A stretch of DNA of 64,000 bases from Tricholoma matsutake. Lineage: Eukaryota > Basidiomycota > Agaricomycetes > Agaricales > Tricholomataceae. Position numbers and translations under genes: made by a program. The notes beneath the pieces are model-generated. The model saw only the letters and a program-made list of their open reading frames with translations, was not told where the DNA came from and made no database searches. Positions 55,154-64,000 of this stretch are shown here, in pieces; the first letter of the stretch is position 1; every line of letters begins with the position of its first letter. The stretch lies in the NCBI GenBank assembly GCA_026075535.2, contig AP026544.2:1798001-1862000 (forward strand), given 5' to 3'.

Positions 55154-57546
55154 ATGTCCGCCGAGGATGCTGATCAAAGCGGGGAAGACTTTGGCAGCTG
55201 TCCTTCAAGTTCTAGTGTGGAATTTCAACCAGTCGCCCATAAGTGGTCACCAGCGGAACTGAATGTGCTATGGCAATGATTGGATGACTGGAAGACATTG
55301 AAAAACTGTAAAGTGCAACAACTAACCTTACAAGGTGCCATGATGGACTTAATTAATTTACCTGTTAAAACTCCAATGGATGGCCTGCAGAAAGTGAGCA
55401 ATAAGCCCTTGATGTATATTCTGCTCTTTGACAAACATGATTATCAGCGTGTTAGAGCTTTGTACAGACAAAATGCTCGAGAACCACTGAAGGCAGTAGT
55501 CGGCAAGGTCCCTCCACGGCGCAAAGTAATTATCCACCTGTATGGGTCAGAAATAGAGACGGCGATTGGACGGGAGGCTCCAGATCTGGAGAAAGGACGA
55601 CTGGACTGGATGGCCAAATATTCGTGGCAATATGCGAAGGTCAACAAAAGAATCTCCAATGATTCAAACGAAAACGCAAAGATTGAGGCACTTTGGCAAC
55701 AATGGATGAATACCGGCCCACCGTCAGCTGTTCGACGAAAGTATGTGTATCGCCCATAATTCAGTAACTTGGCTGAATTGATCTTAGGGATGCCAAGAAA
55801 ATGCTCACAAAGTGTATGAATGAATTTCAAAATTCGATGTACCTTGAAGTTGGGGTTCGAATGGTTGTGTTGGGTGGATGGGTAAATCCAGCGGGCAAGA
55901 GGAAGTGGAGCATGTCACCTGGCATTTAATGGCGACTAATAAAGAATTTGTAGGTTTGAAACAAATAGCTTTCTAGGCAACAATAAGCCAAATTTCATCG
56001 CTGATGAACCTGGGTGGCATGAAAAGCCTATTGCAGACACATTCGAGGCATACATTGAGGAATATCTCACCGCTGATGAAGAGGAGAAATCAGTGATACA
56101 ACCTGCTGGTGGGGCAAAGCCTAAACAAATCCTGGAGACTGGAGTGAAGGGACAGCCACTGCTACCGGCGAACTGTCTTATCCACCACAGCGACAATGCC
56201 CAGTTTTTGAATTACCAAAAACAAGTTTTACAGGCATACATTGAAAGGATGTACAGTGAGTGAACCATTTTTGATTAATGAAGATACTGATCCCCAGCAA
56301 GATTTAGCTGCAAGGAGAACCTCCGGTCATGTCCCATGGCTTGATATTCACACACGGCAATCCGAATTTATCAACCAGGTGGACTATATGCCTCTGCAGA
56401 AAGGAGGAAAGAGCTGCGCAACTTCCTCGGCACCGGGGAGATCATGAGCATCGACTGCGACGCTGGAAGACTCAGATGAATCACTGGATGAGGAGTTTGT
56501 ATTATTGCAGGAACCATCGAAAATGCATAAACATGATATCAAGGCATGTTTTACCCATTGGATGGGAAGGCAGGAAGAAGGAAAGATTGGTTTTGAATTC
56601 ACAAATGTCCTTAATTCATGGGAGGGAACACTTTGGCCAGCAGTTTGATTACAAGAACTTACAGACTTGGATGACATGGAGACCGAAGGAACAACAGCAG
56701 CTCCACACAATCCGCCGAAGTGCAAATGAACCAAAAACAAAACAAAAGGCAAACGGCCCAAGGCCACCACACAGCAACCCGAAAGTGAGAGTGCACCAGT
56801 ACTGAAACAACAAAAGAAAAAGCAGCAAGCCACTGGGCTAGCTCCACTGCTACCGGAAAACCTGATGCCACTGGAATGGGACCTTTTGGTCGATCCCATG
56901 CTCCAGAAGGTGCTCATTCCACCTGGCCAATACATAACAGCGGAGGATCACAATATTCCAGCAATGATGGGTTTGACGACCGGTCCTACAGGAGTCGACA
57001 TGACAGAGCCTACCTACGCTAGCTATCTTGCAGATTTGGAGCATGGATCTTGCAGATTTGGAGCATGGGGGTCATTTAATGAATGGTCTGGTTCCTGCAT
57101 GGATGGAACATGGTAGTATCCATGATTCCACTGCACCTGCCCTCCGACTGGCCATTCGGCAAGGTCAAAATTCTCACCAGAACATGACACTAGCTTCATT
57201 ACCGATGGATACCATCCCTGAGGCAACATCGGTTGCTTCAACCGATAGTGTAATCCCTGACCACAGAAAGCGTTGGATGAAAACACAATCAAGATCCCAC
57301 GCTCACAACACCGATGAAGTGACTACAACACAGGATGCTGGAACGAGTACACCAGTGGAAGGAAGCAAGGGAAAGTTGAAAAGAGCATGGTCGAATGACC
57401 ACAGATCCTGTGCTTGCAACACTGATGAAGTGACTACAACACAGGATGCTGGAATGAGTACACCAGCGGAAGGAAGCAAGGGAAAGCTGAAAAGAGCACG
57501 GTCGAATGACCACAATAGTCACAGCTGGCAGCCTAAAAAATCATAA
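55154..57546 (+). pseudogene. Second decayed gene of the KDZ region
   Basis: Exon 1 is 55154-55740 from ATG (MSAEDADQSGEDFGSC). It reads KWSPAELNVLWQ, TGA at 55277-55279, then LDDWKTLKNCKVQQLTLQGA and KVPPRRKVIIHLYGSEIE. Exon 2 (from 55788) has LTKCMNEFQNSMYLEVGVRM. Exon 3 (from about 55960) has FLGNNKPNFIADEPGWHEKPI and LPANCLIHHSDNAQFLNYQK. Later exons read ARRTSGHVPWLDIHTRQSEF, an acidic patch (LEDSDESLDEEF), HDIKACFTHWMGRQ, and a Lys/Gln-rich patch. Three more TGAs at likely Arg sites (near 56447, 56648, 56729) break it. It ends in a 37-codon tandem repeat. No known family; it may be an accessory protein of the KDZ element. Confidence 0.55.
57307..57528 (+). repeat. 111-bp tandem duplication (37 codons)
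   Basis: Two copies, 57307-57417 and 57418-57528, both encoding NTDEVTTTQDAGxSTP and EGSKGKLKRAxSNDH. In-frame duplication in the tail of the preceding gene. Confidence 0.88.
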
Positions 57547-57939
57547 GCCCAGCAACACTAATGTCGAAGTGATGAATGTGACAATGGATCCTGACCTCCA
57601 TCCAAAGCCAAGACCAAAAGCTCGTGGAGATGCATCCACTGACCCCCAGGATATGTTTGACTTAAGACACTGACATGCACAATAAACCATGCCTTTGGAT
57701 ATCACTGTGGTCAGCGGATAGTTTTTTTTTGGCACTGCCATGGATGCAATACATTCAATAGATCCCTTATATATTTCATCTACTAATGAAATAACCATGC
57801 ATATATTCTTCAAACTATGTGCCCCTAAGTGCCAGTGCATTATCACCGCCGTTGTCACTACTATCACCAGTCCCTACAAAGTACCGTTTGTGTATAGATT
57901 CTTTTATGAGAAGGGCCCATAGACATTTCCTTAGGTCAT

Positions 57940-59350
57940 GTACAGTGACCGTCGCTGATCATGGCACCAGTCATTTGCTTAGCTCTGAACTTGTATGCTT
58001 ATTGCCCCTGGTAACATTATCACTACACCATGTTGGGCACCGACTTTATGTTTTCCAGTGCTGAGACATCCTGTTAGGAAATAGCTGACTGCCACACAAG
58101 CGACAGTTGCTGTCTGGCCGGTGTCAGGATTAATCTACGTCTACTCTCATTGCACATTACTACTGTCTTCGACTAATGATTGTTCTCTTCTCTTACTTGC
58201 CTGTGTATCTCCCTACCAGTGCCGGTCACTACAATGTACTGTTTTAGGATATATTCTTTATGATTTGTAATAACAGCAGTAATTCAAGTCCTGTACACTA
58301 TAGTCATGTGGGCCCATACTGTTTTCCTTTTACTGTCATGGGCCCACCCGATCATTCCATCGAGCATATCATTTGTATGGGCCCATTTCCATGTATTATG
58401 TTAGGATGGGCCCATATGCATGCTCATGGGGTTCTACAACTCCAATGTACTGTTTTAGCATATATTCTGCACCGGTCATCCAGCAGCGATTAGTGTACAC
58501 GGTGTTTGTGATACCCATTGGTCAATAGTTTCTTACTTTTACAGCATGTCATTGCTTTTCATTATCAGTGACCACCGGCGGTGATTAGTGTACAAGTGGG
58601 GTTCTACAATAACCAGCGCCGGTCATTCACTTAGCTCTTGACCTTGGATGCTTATCGCCACAAGTGACTTTATCACTACCGGCGCCGGTCACTACAATGT
58701 TTATCTTTTCCTACATAGACGACTTGTTAAGTGTCAAGGTGCTCCCTAACCTGATTCTGCACATCCTCCCAGTAAGCCAACAATTTCCTGTCCTTCTGAA
58801 GTTGGGCATCATTTTATTGGACTGTCAACTTTATCACTACTGGCGCTGGTCACCTTTTCACTCCTGGCACTGGGCACTTTTCACTACCGGCACCAGTCAC
58901 TACAATGTACTGATTTTGCATATATCCTTATCCTCCCACATTCCTACAGCATACAGCATGTCACCATTCCTTTGTTTGTTATCCATGTTCTAGTGCACAC
59001 TGGCCGCGATTGGCATACAAGTCTTTTAAGAACTATGTGCATGACCGGTGCCCACTTTATCTTTTCCTAAATAGATGACTTAAAACAGTATGGGCCCCCA
59101 CAACTATAGCATACAGGACTTGAATTACTGCTGCTATTACAATACAAATCTTTTAAGAGCTATGTGAATTGCCTGCGCCAACTTTATGTTTTCTGGCACT
59201 GAGAGATGCACTGAAGCCATGTGGGCCCATACTGTTTTCCTTTTACTGTCATGGGCCCACCCGATCATTCCATTGGGTGTATCATTCATATGGGCCCATT
59301 TCCCTGCATTATGTTAGGATGGGCCCATATGCATTTTCTTAGCTCATACA
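57940..59350 (-). repeat. Right inverted arm of the KDZ region
   Basis: Mirror image of 50090-51130, with the modules partly shuffled. It includes at 58727-58815 an inverted copy of the last exon end of the gene at 49144-50177. A module homologous to the left arm's 50930-51120 has been inserted between 58440 and 58608. Extra GGGCCCA modules continue to about 59340. No gene seen from 57547 to 59611. Confidence 0.85.
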
Positions 59351-59611
59351 GTAACCGGTGCCAGTCATTCACTTAGCTCCACTGTTACACTTATGGCCAC
59401 CGGCAACTTTATCACTACCAGCATTGGTCACTTCAATGTACATTTGTTGTATCTATCCTTGTAGCCTCCTTCCACATTCCTACAGCATGATGAATTCAAT
59501 ATATACCTTATACTCCATCTATTAATGAAGCAACTATGCATATATTGATCAAAATATATACACAAATAGGGGTAGTATAAAAAATATTGTTAATTTTTAT
59601 CCAATGTAGAA

Positions 59612-61410
59612 TTATGCTGGGGGTGTTGATGTTTTTGGAATTGAGACAGTGGTATCAGGCAGGAGGGGGGACATTTGTGCAGTGTATGTTGATGTTGGAT
59701 CCAGGGAGGTAGAAGTTGCAGCTGCGTTGGTGAAAGAACTGGTGTCAGGGATCACCGATGTAGCTGTGGTCATAATAATGGGAACAGGCGACAGTGGGGA
59801 GCAAATGGATTCACACAAATGGGCTGGATTGACAAACATTGATGACTTCGGGAGATGGATCATCAACAGCGCTGTGGCATCTGCATTCTGTGGATCTTCA
59901 TCTTCTGATTCCTCCTCAGAGCTTCCCTCGTTCTCCAATTTGGCCAGCCACTTGTTTGTCACCGCCAATTGATCACGCAACATGAAAACCTCCTGCTTCA
60001 TCTTCTCCAACTCCATCCCATTCCTCAACCCCCTCATCTCAGCCTCCAGCACCGGAATGCTCACCAGCACCTTTTCTCTCAACTCACCCATCTCAGCCTC
60101 CAATGCTGGAATGCTCACTGTCATCTTTTCCTTTAACGTGTTCAAAACTTCCATGTACCCATGCAACATGAGGCTTTTCTTATCCAATTTCCCTTGATTT
60201 TCTGCCAAGACCGATATGAGCATGCGGAGGTCTTGGAGCTCCCGTTGTAAACCACCAATGGTGGGCATGCGATTGGGATGGGTGACACGACCTGGTGGCG
60301 GTGGCGCAGGAAGCGTGGTGTCGATGGATTGGGGGATTGTGAGGCTTGTTGATGGGACAGGCTCTGGGGTTGGTATATGGTCAGAGATGTGTGAAGTTGA
60401 GGGGACGGGGGCTGGCATGATGGGGATGTACTCATCTGACTCACCGGCGGTGTCTGCTGCCTGGCGTTTTCTCTTCGGCGCCATTCTTGGTTGTTCACTT
60501 TCCTCTGCCTTCACCTTTTTCTTCCCAATGACCTTTTTTCTCCCCTTGAGCTCCCCTGCTGCTATCAATTCATCTTGCCATGCTGTATGTGATGCTGTAT
60601 ATGAGCATTTCGTCTTGCCCTTGTGGCACATCATGCAAGCAATCTGGATGCCCATTGTTCAGCAGGTTGTCAGGCCCCTCAAACTGCAGGTGTTGCACAG
60701 AGCAGTGGGCCATTCCACAATGGACCTCCATATATCATCTTCAGGTAGAGCAGGAGTGGCCGTCATGATTGGCAGGTTGGTGTGGATGAATGGTGGCTCT
60801 TTTGTGACGTTGCTGTCCTCCATTTCAGGCGGCACCAGCTGTGGCGACACTTTTCAGCGTTTCGACTGAGGGGGAGCCAGGTGTTCTATGACCTTCTTTT
60901 CCTTGCCCTTGCCCTTGCCCTTGCTCTGGGTGCTTGCAGCTGCTTCTGCTTGGTTGGTCTGAGCCTCTGGTGTCGCAGTGGTGGGAATGGGTGTGGACAC
61001 AGCGATGAGTGATGCAGCTGCAGAACTGGGAGCAATGATGGGTGGCATAGCCATGGTGGGGATTTGGAGCGTAACGTGCATGGCCGGGAGAGTGCTGCTT
61101 GGCGCAGTGACGGGCAAAGGTTGATGAATATATATGCTCCAGTCAATGGATTCCCAAGGCGTTGGGCCAGACTTATCCCACTGATGGAGTACTTTGAACA
61201 CATGTTTGAGGAACGGTGTCATCACCGCTTCCTTCGCCAACACCTTTTGCCTATAATCCAACTTCAAAGCCTTCTTAGAAAGATTCATAGGACATAATAA
61301 AAATCATGCACCAACTTGCCCAACATGGATTTCGAATCCACGGTCATCCGAGTACCATCCAAAAATGTATTGAGGGCGCGCTCCATGGATTCGGTGTGCT
61401 GAGAAGACAT
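59612..61410 (-). pseudogene. Cys-motif/coiled-coil gene, third copy
   Basis: Starts at ATG 61410 (MSSQHTESMERALNTFLDG). A frame change near 61290 leads into KALKLDYRQKVLAKEAVM and a Pro/Thr/Ala-rich stretch. A basic patch (KGKGKGKEKK) comes before TGA 60854-60856. The frame continues with DDIWRSIVEWPTALCNTCSLRGLTTC, TGA 60659-60661, then GIQIACMMCHKGKTKCSY. The cluster is thus C-x2-C-x6-C, spacer, C-x2-C-x5-KC. Behind it are a Lys-rich patch (KGRKKVIGKKKVKAEE), a Pro-rich linker, a long coiled coil (LKEKMTVSIPALEAEMGEL, repeated once as REKVLVSIPVLEAEMRGL) and a Ser/Thr-rich end at TAA 59612. Both TGAs are at likely Arg. The same gene type is split at 1-15236 and carried in element 3. Confidence 0.72.
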
Positions 61411-61431
61411 GATAAAACTGTTTGTACTTAG

Positions 61432-61868
61432 TGTAAGGGGACTAGGGTGGTGCCCTGTGTGTTTTTCCTATTTTTTATGTTTGTCCTATATTTTTCCCCA
61501 CCTCATTTCCTTCTATTCTTCATTTTCTATGATTTTTCCGGATTTTATTACTAATTTTCCCTTGCTATCATGTTTGTACATGTTGACACTTTTATATTTA
61601 GAGGCGGAGTACCCCTTCCGACACATACCCCTTGGTATGATGTCATTCAGCAGCCTTGATCCACCTATCTCCGCCTTTTCCTATTTTTAGGTTATATTTG
61701 ATTTTTGTCATCTTCACATATACTGGGCATCAGCAAGGGGATCCTTAGAGTTTTCTCTTCGGATTTCCCTTTGCTAGGTGTGTCCCCAATGCCTGTATTA
61801 TGTAGTATAATTTTAACTTTGGATTTCCCTTTGCTAGAGGCTTAGGTTGCCCTTATAGTAGAAAACTC
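61432..61868 (+). repeat. Probable 5' LTR of element 4
   Basis: Begins TGTAAGGGGACTAGGG, is AT/pyrimidine-rich and contains two copies of GGATTTCCCTTTGCTAG. A gag frame follows. The partner LTR would lie beyond the window, so the end is approximate. It starts only 22 bp upstream of the ATG of the minus-strand gene at 61410. Confidence 0.5.
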
Positions 61869-62023
61869 TCCCCTAAGGCCCGAAAATCGTGAACGTGCTG
61901 CCCAAGATAGGCAGGTACGGACTGGATGACACTTCCCAAAGCTCCACAGAGTCCCTACACACCGTTCCAGATAATCTCGCCTTTATTACGCCACCATTTT
62001 CGCCAAACGCGCTCCCTAGCGAC

Positions 62024-63142
62024 ATGGATGCATCAGAACACTTCAATGCGCTTGAAAGCAACGTTTCCGGAATGCATGCACAAATCGACTCGCTTAAATC
62101 TATGATTGAAAACTTCGTTAGGACCCTCCAGGCTAACCCTACAACCAATAGTTCCCCCTTTACAACTCCAAGCGCACCCAACAACGATGTTTTGCCAAAT
62201 GCATCCACTAAGGAATGTGCCCAGATCAAACTGTCCCCCCCCGCCAAATTTAATGGTGCATGTGCGCAGGGACGTGCATTCCTTAATTCCTGTGAGTTAT
62301 ACATTAGTCTCCAGTTGCATCAATTTGTCGATGAGGCTGCAAAAATTTATTGGGCCTTCACATACATGAAATCTGAACATGCCTATCTCTATGTGGACTG
62401 TATCCTACGTCAAACTAAAGAACTCGGTTCTCTACCTTTCTCCACTTGGGGTGACTTTGGAGCTGAGTTTGTACACCACTTCTTCCCCCTCAATGAATGC
62501 CACCGAGCAGTGACACGACTTGAGTCATCCGCTTACCACCAGGGACATCGATCCATGGACAACTATATCGATGAGTTCAAGGATTTGGTGGACATGGCAG
62601 GATATGGGAGTGGGTTACCAGTGGTGGTGAAGTTCCGATGGGGGCTCAACTGAGAAATTCAGGACCAGATTGCACAGATGTTGGAAGGGCGCCCAGCGGA
62701 CAATGATATCCTTGCTTGGTATGAAGCTGCTTCACTCTGTGATGAGAACTGACTCACAAATGTGGCGTTTAATGCTGCATTCCATGCTCCAACTACCACT
62801 CATATGCCCTACACCTTCAATCGAAGCCTCCCCCACCCTAACCCCATTCCTGTTTGTCAAACTCCCACACCAGCTGTCAATGTCCCAGTACCAATGGATG
62901 TTGATGCAGCCCGCAGCCATGCATGTAAGTTGGATCTCTGCTACTGTTGTGGGGAACCTGGACACAGGGCTGGAGCATGTCCCCATTGTCAGGATATCTG
63001 CATGCTCACCCCCGAGGGACGAGACAAACTCCTGCAAGATTTGTTGGCACTTGTAGATGTTGAGGAAGTGAAGGATCAAGTTGCAGAGGAGATTAAGTTG
63101 GAAGTTGTAGAGGAGCAGGATTTTCCTATTCACAGCAAGTGA
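62024..63142 (+). pseudogene. gag: Element 4 gag
   Basis: The frame is open from at least 61889; the first good ATG is 62024 (MDASEHFNALESNVSGM, a coiled-coil start). Capsid domain: KLSPPAKFNGACAQGRAF, YIDEFKDLVDMAGYGSG, VVVKFRWGLN. TGA codons at 62651 and 62750 both fall where Arg fits (GLN-x-EIQDQI and DEN-x-LTN). The zinc knuckle CYCCGEPGHRAGAC (C-x2-C-x4-H-x4-C) is near 62940. It ends HSK-TGA at 63142, with a GGATTTT heptamer at 63118-63124 giving a -1 link to pol. Confidence 0.85.
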
Positions 63143-64000
63143 ATTGTATGCCCTCACTGCCTGTCCATAACCGCTTTGAAGTCTTGTCAGTTGAATCCCC
63201 AGAGAATGAATCCATTTCTGTGACTGCTCCCCTCTCTGACCCTTTGAAGTTGGCTAAAGACATACCTGCTCTCCCCATCTCTCCTTCTACTCCACGTCCC
63301 AAAATTAAATCATGGGAGCATAAACTACCATGCAAGTATATTGTGGCATCCACTCCCTCTGCACATTCCTTAAACCTAGCCATCGAACTGCAGACGACCG
63401 ACACTGGACAGATACTCGGTGTCTCTGCGCTCCTGGACTCTGGTGCGACTGGTCTCTTCATCAATTCCCATCTGGTACAACAACATCGCCTAAATACTCG
63501 CTCACTCTCACATCCGATACCTGTATATAACGTGGATGGATCCCCAAATGAAGCTGGTGCCATCCGAGAGGTTGCAGACCTGGTTCTCCATTACAAAGAT
63601 CATAGTGAGCATGCCCTTTTTGCTGTCACTCAATTAGGAAAGCAAAAGGTGATTTTGGGATATCCATGGCTTCAAGACCATAACCCAGAGGTCGACTGGC
63701 ATACCGGGGAGGTTACCATGAGCCGATGTCCATCCCGCTGTTGTACGTGTTTCACAGAAGCCAGGCAAGAATGTCGTGGACAGAAGGCAGCAATACGACA
63801 TACTCAGAAGTGTCGTGCTGGACCCCTGCCTATACCTGAAGTGGAATTGGAAGGGGTTCCTGATCTAATGCCGGACTCGGATGATGATGATGAGGACCCA
63901 GAGGAAGTGGAGGAGGGTGATCGGATCTTCTACACTGTGATTCACTCATCGCATGAGGTGTGTGCCACATCGAACATATCCCAACACCTCGCCGAGGCCT
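63121..64000 (+). CDS. pol: Element 4 protease/pol, cut by window end
   Basis: Frame -1 relative to gag, open without a stop to the last base of the window; an ATG lies at 63148. The aspartic protease is intact: SALLDSGATGLFINSHL, followed by NVDGSPNEAGAIREVADL and QKVILGYPWLQDHNPEVDW. A Cys-rich stretch (SRCPSRCCTCFTEARQEC) and an acidic segment (DSDDDDEDPEEVEEGD) come before the expected RT, which is outside. So far this is the only pol part here with no lesion apart from element 3. Confidence 0.85.

Noticed and set aside
1..64000. TGA reassigned to arginine
   Set aside because: TGA stands at Arg sites throughout the transposons, but the THEM6-like gene ends at TGA 46088 in the normal place and the intact host genes have no internal TGA. 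CpG decay explains the pattern.

Overview
The window looks like a transposon-rich stretch of a mushroom-forming basidiomycete (Agaricomycetes) nuclear genome; I cannot name the species. The pointers are very short introns (about 45-60 nt) with GT..AG ends, Ty3/gypsy elements with chromodomain integrases, a DIRS/Ngaro-type tyrosine-recombinase retroelement, KDZ transposases with CxC2 and CxC6 cysteine clusters, and families of cysteine-motif 'hypothetical' genes typical of such genomes. No prokaryotic features are present.

Layout. 1-15.2 kb: one minus-strand gene of a Cys-motif/coiled-coil family, split by two complete Ty3/gypsy insertions, element 1 (235-6692, plus, duplicated target GTGCA) and element 2 (7117-14515, minus, duplicated target CACTT). 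15.3-21.2 kb: LTR-like sequence, two gag fragments of other gypsy elements and a 2.27-kb hAT-like non-autonomous transposon (18455-20726, 8-bp duplication GTTAGCCA) with a second inverted-repeat pair nested inside. 21.2-28.9 kb: element 3 (plus, duplicated target CAGTA), the best preserved one, carrying an antisense Cys-motif gene between pol and its 3' LTR. 29.5-33.5 kb: a decayed uncharacterised gene and a minus-strand KDZ transposase (CxC6 type). 34.0-39.1 kb: a DIRS/Ngaro-like element with clear split direct repeats. 39.5-46.1 kb: a small island of ordinary host genes: a TLDc/OXR1-type protein, a 66-residue Lys-rich secreted protein, an uncharacterised 242-residue protein and a THEM6-like hotdog thioesterase. 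46.4-48.3 kb: a broken DUF6589-like gene. 48.5-59.4 kb: a large KDZ-type region with inverted repeat arms, an intact three-exon gene of unknown function, a CxC2 KDZ transposase, a solo LTR and a second decayed gene. 59.6-61.4 kb: another decayed Cys-motif gene. 61.4-64 kb: the 5' end of a fourth gypsy element that runs off the window.

How it fits together. Almost all premature stops in the transposons and their neighbours are TGA at places where arginine (CGA) is expected, on both strands. This is the mark of CpG-to-TpG decay. The gene island is CpG-rich and undamaged. The boundary falls inside the DIRS-like element: its repeat copy next to the genes keeps all ten CpGs, while the distant copy has lost nine of them and differs nowhere else. 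Four gypsy elements share a -1 gag/pol frame offset, and three have a slippery-type heptamer at the end of gag.
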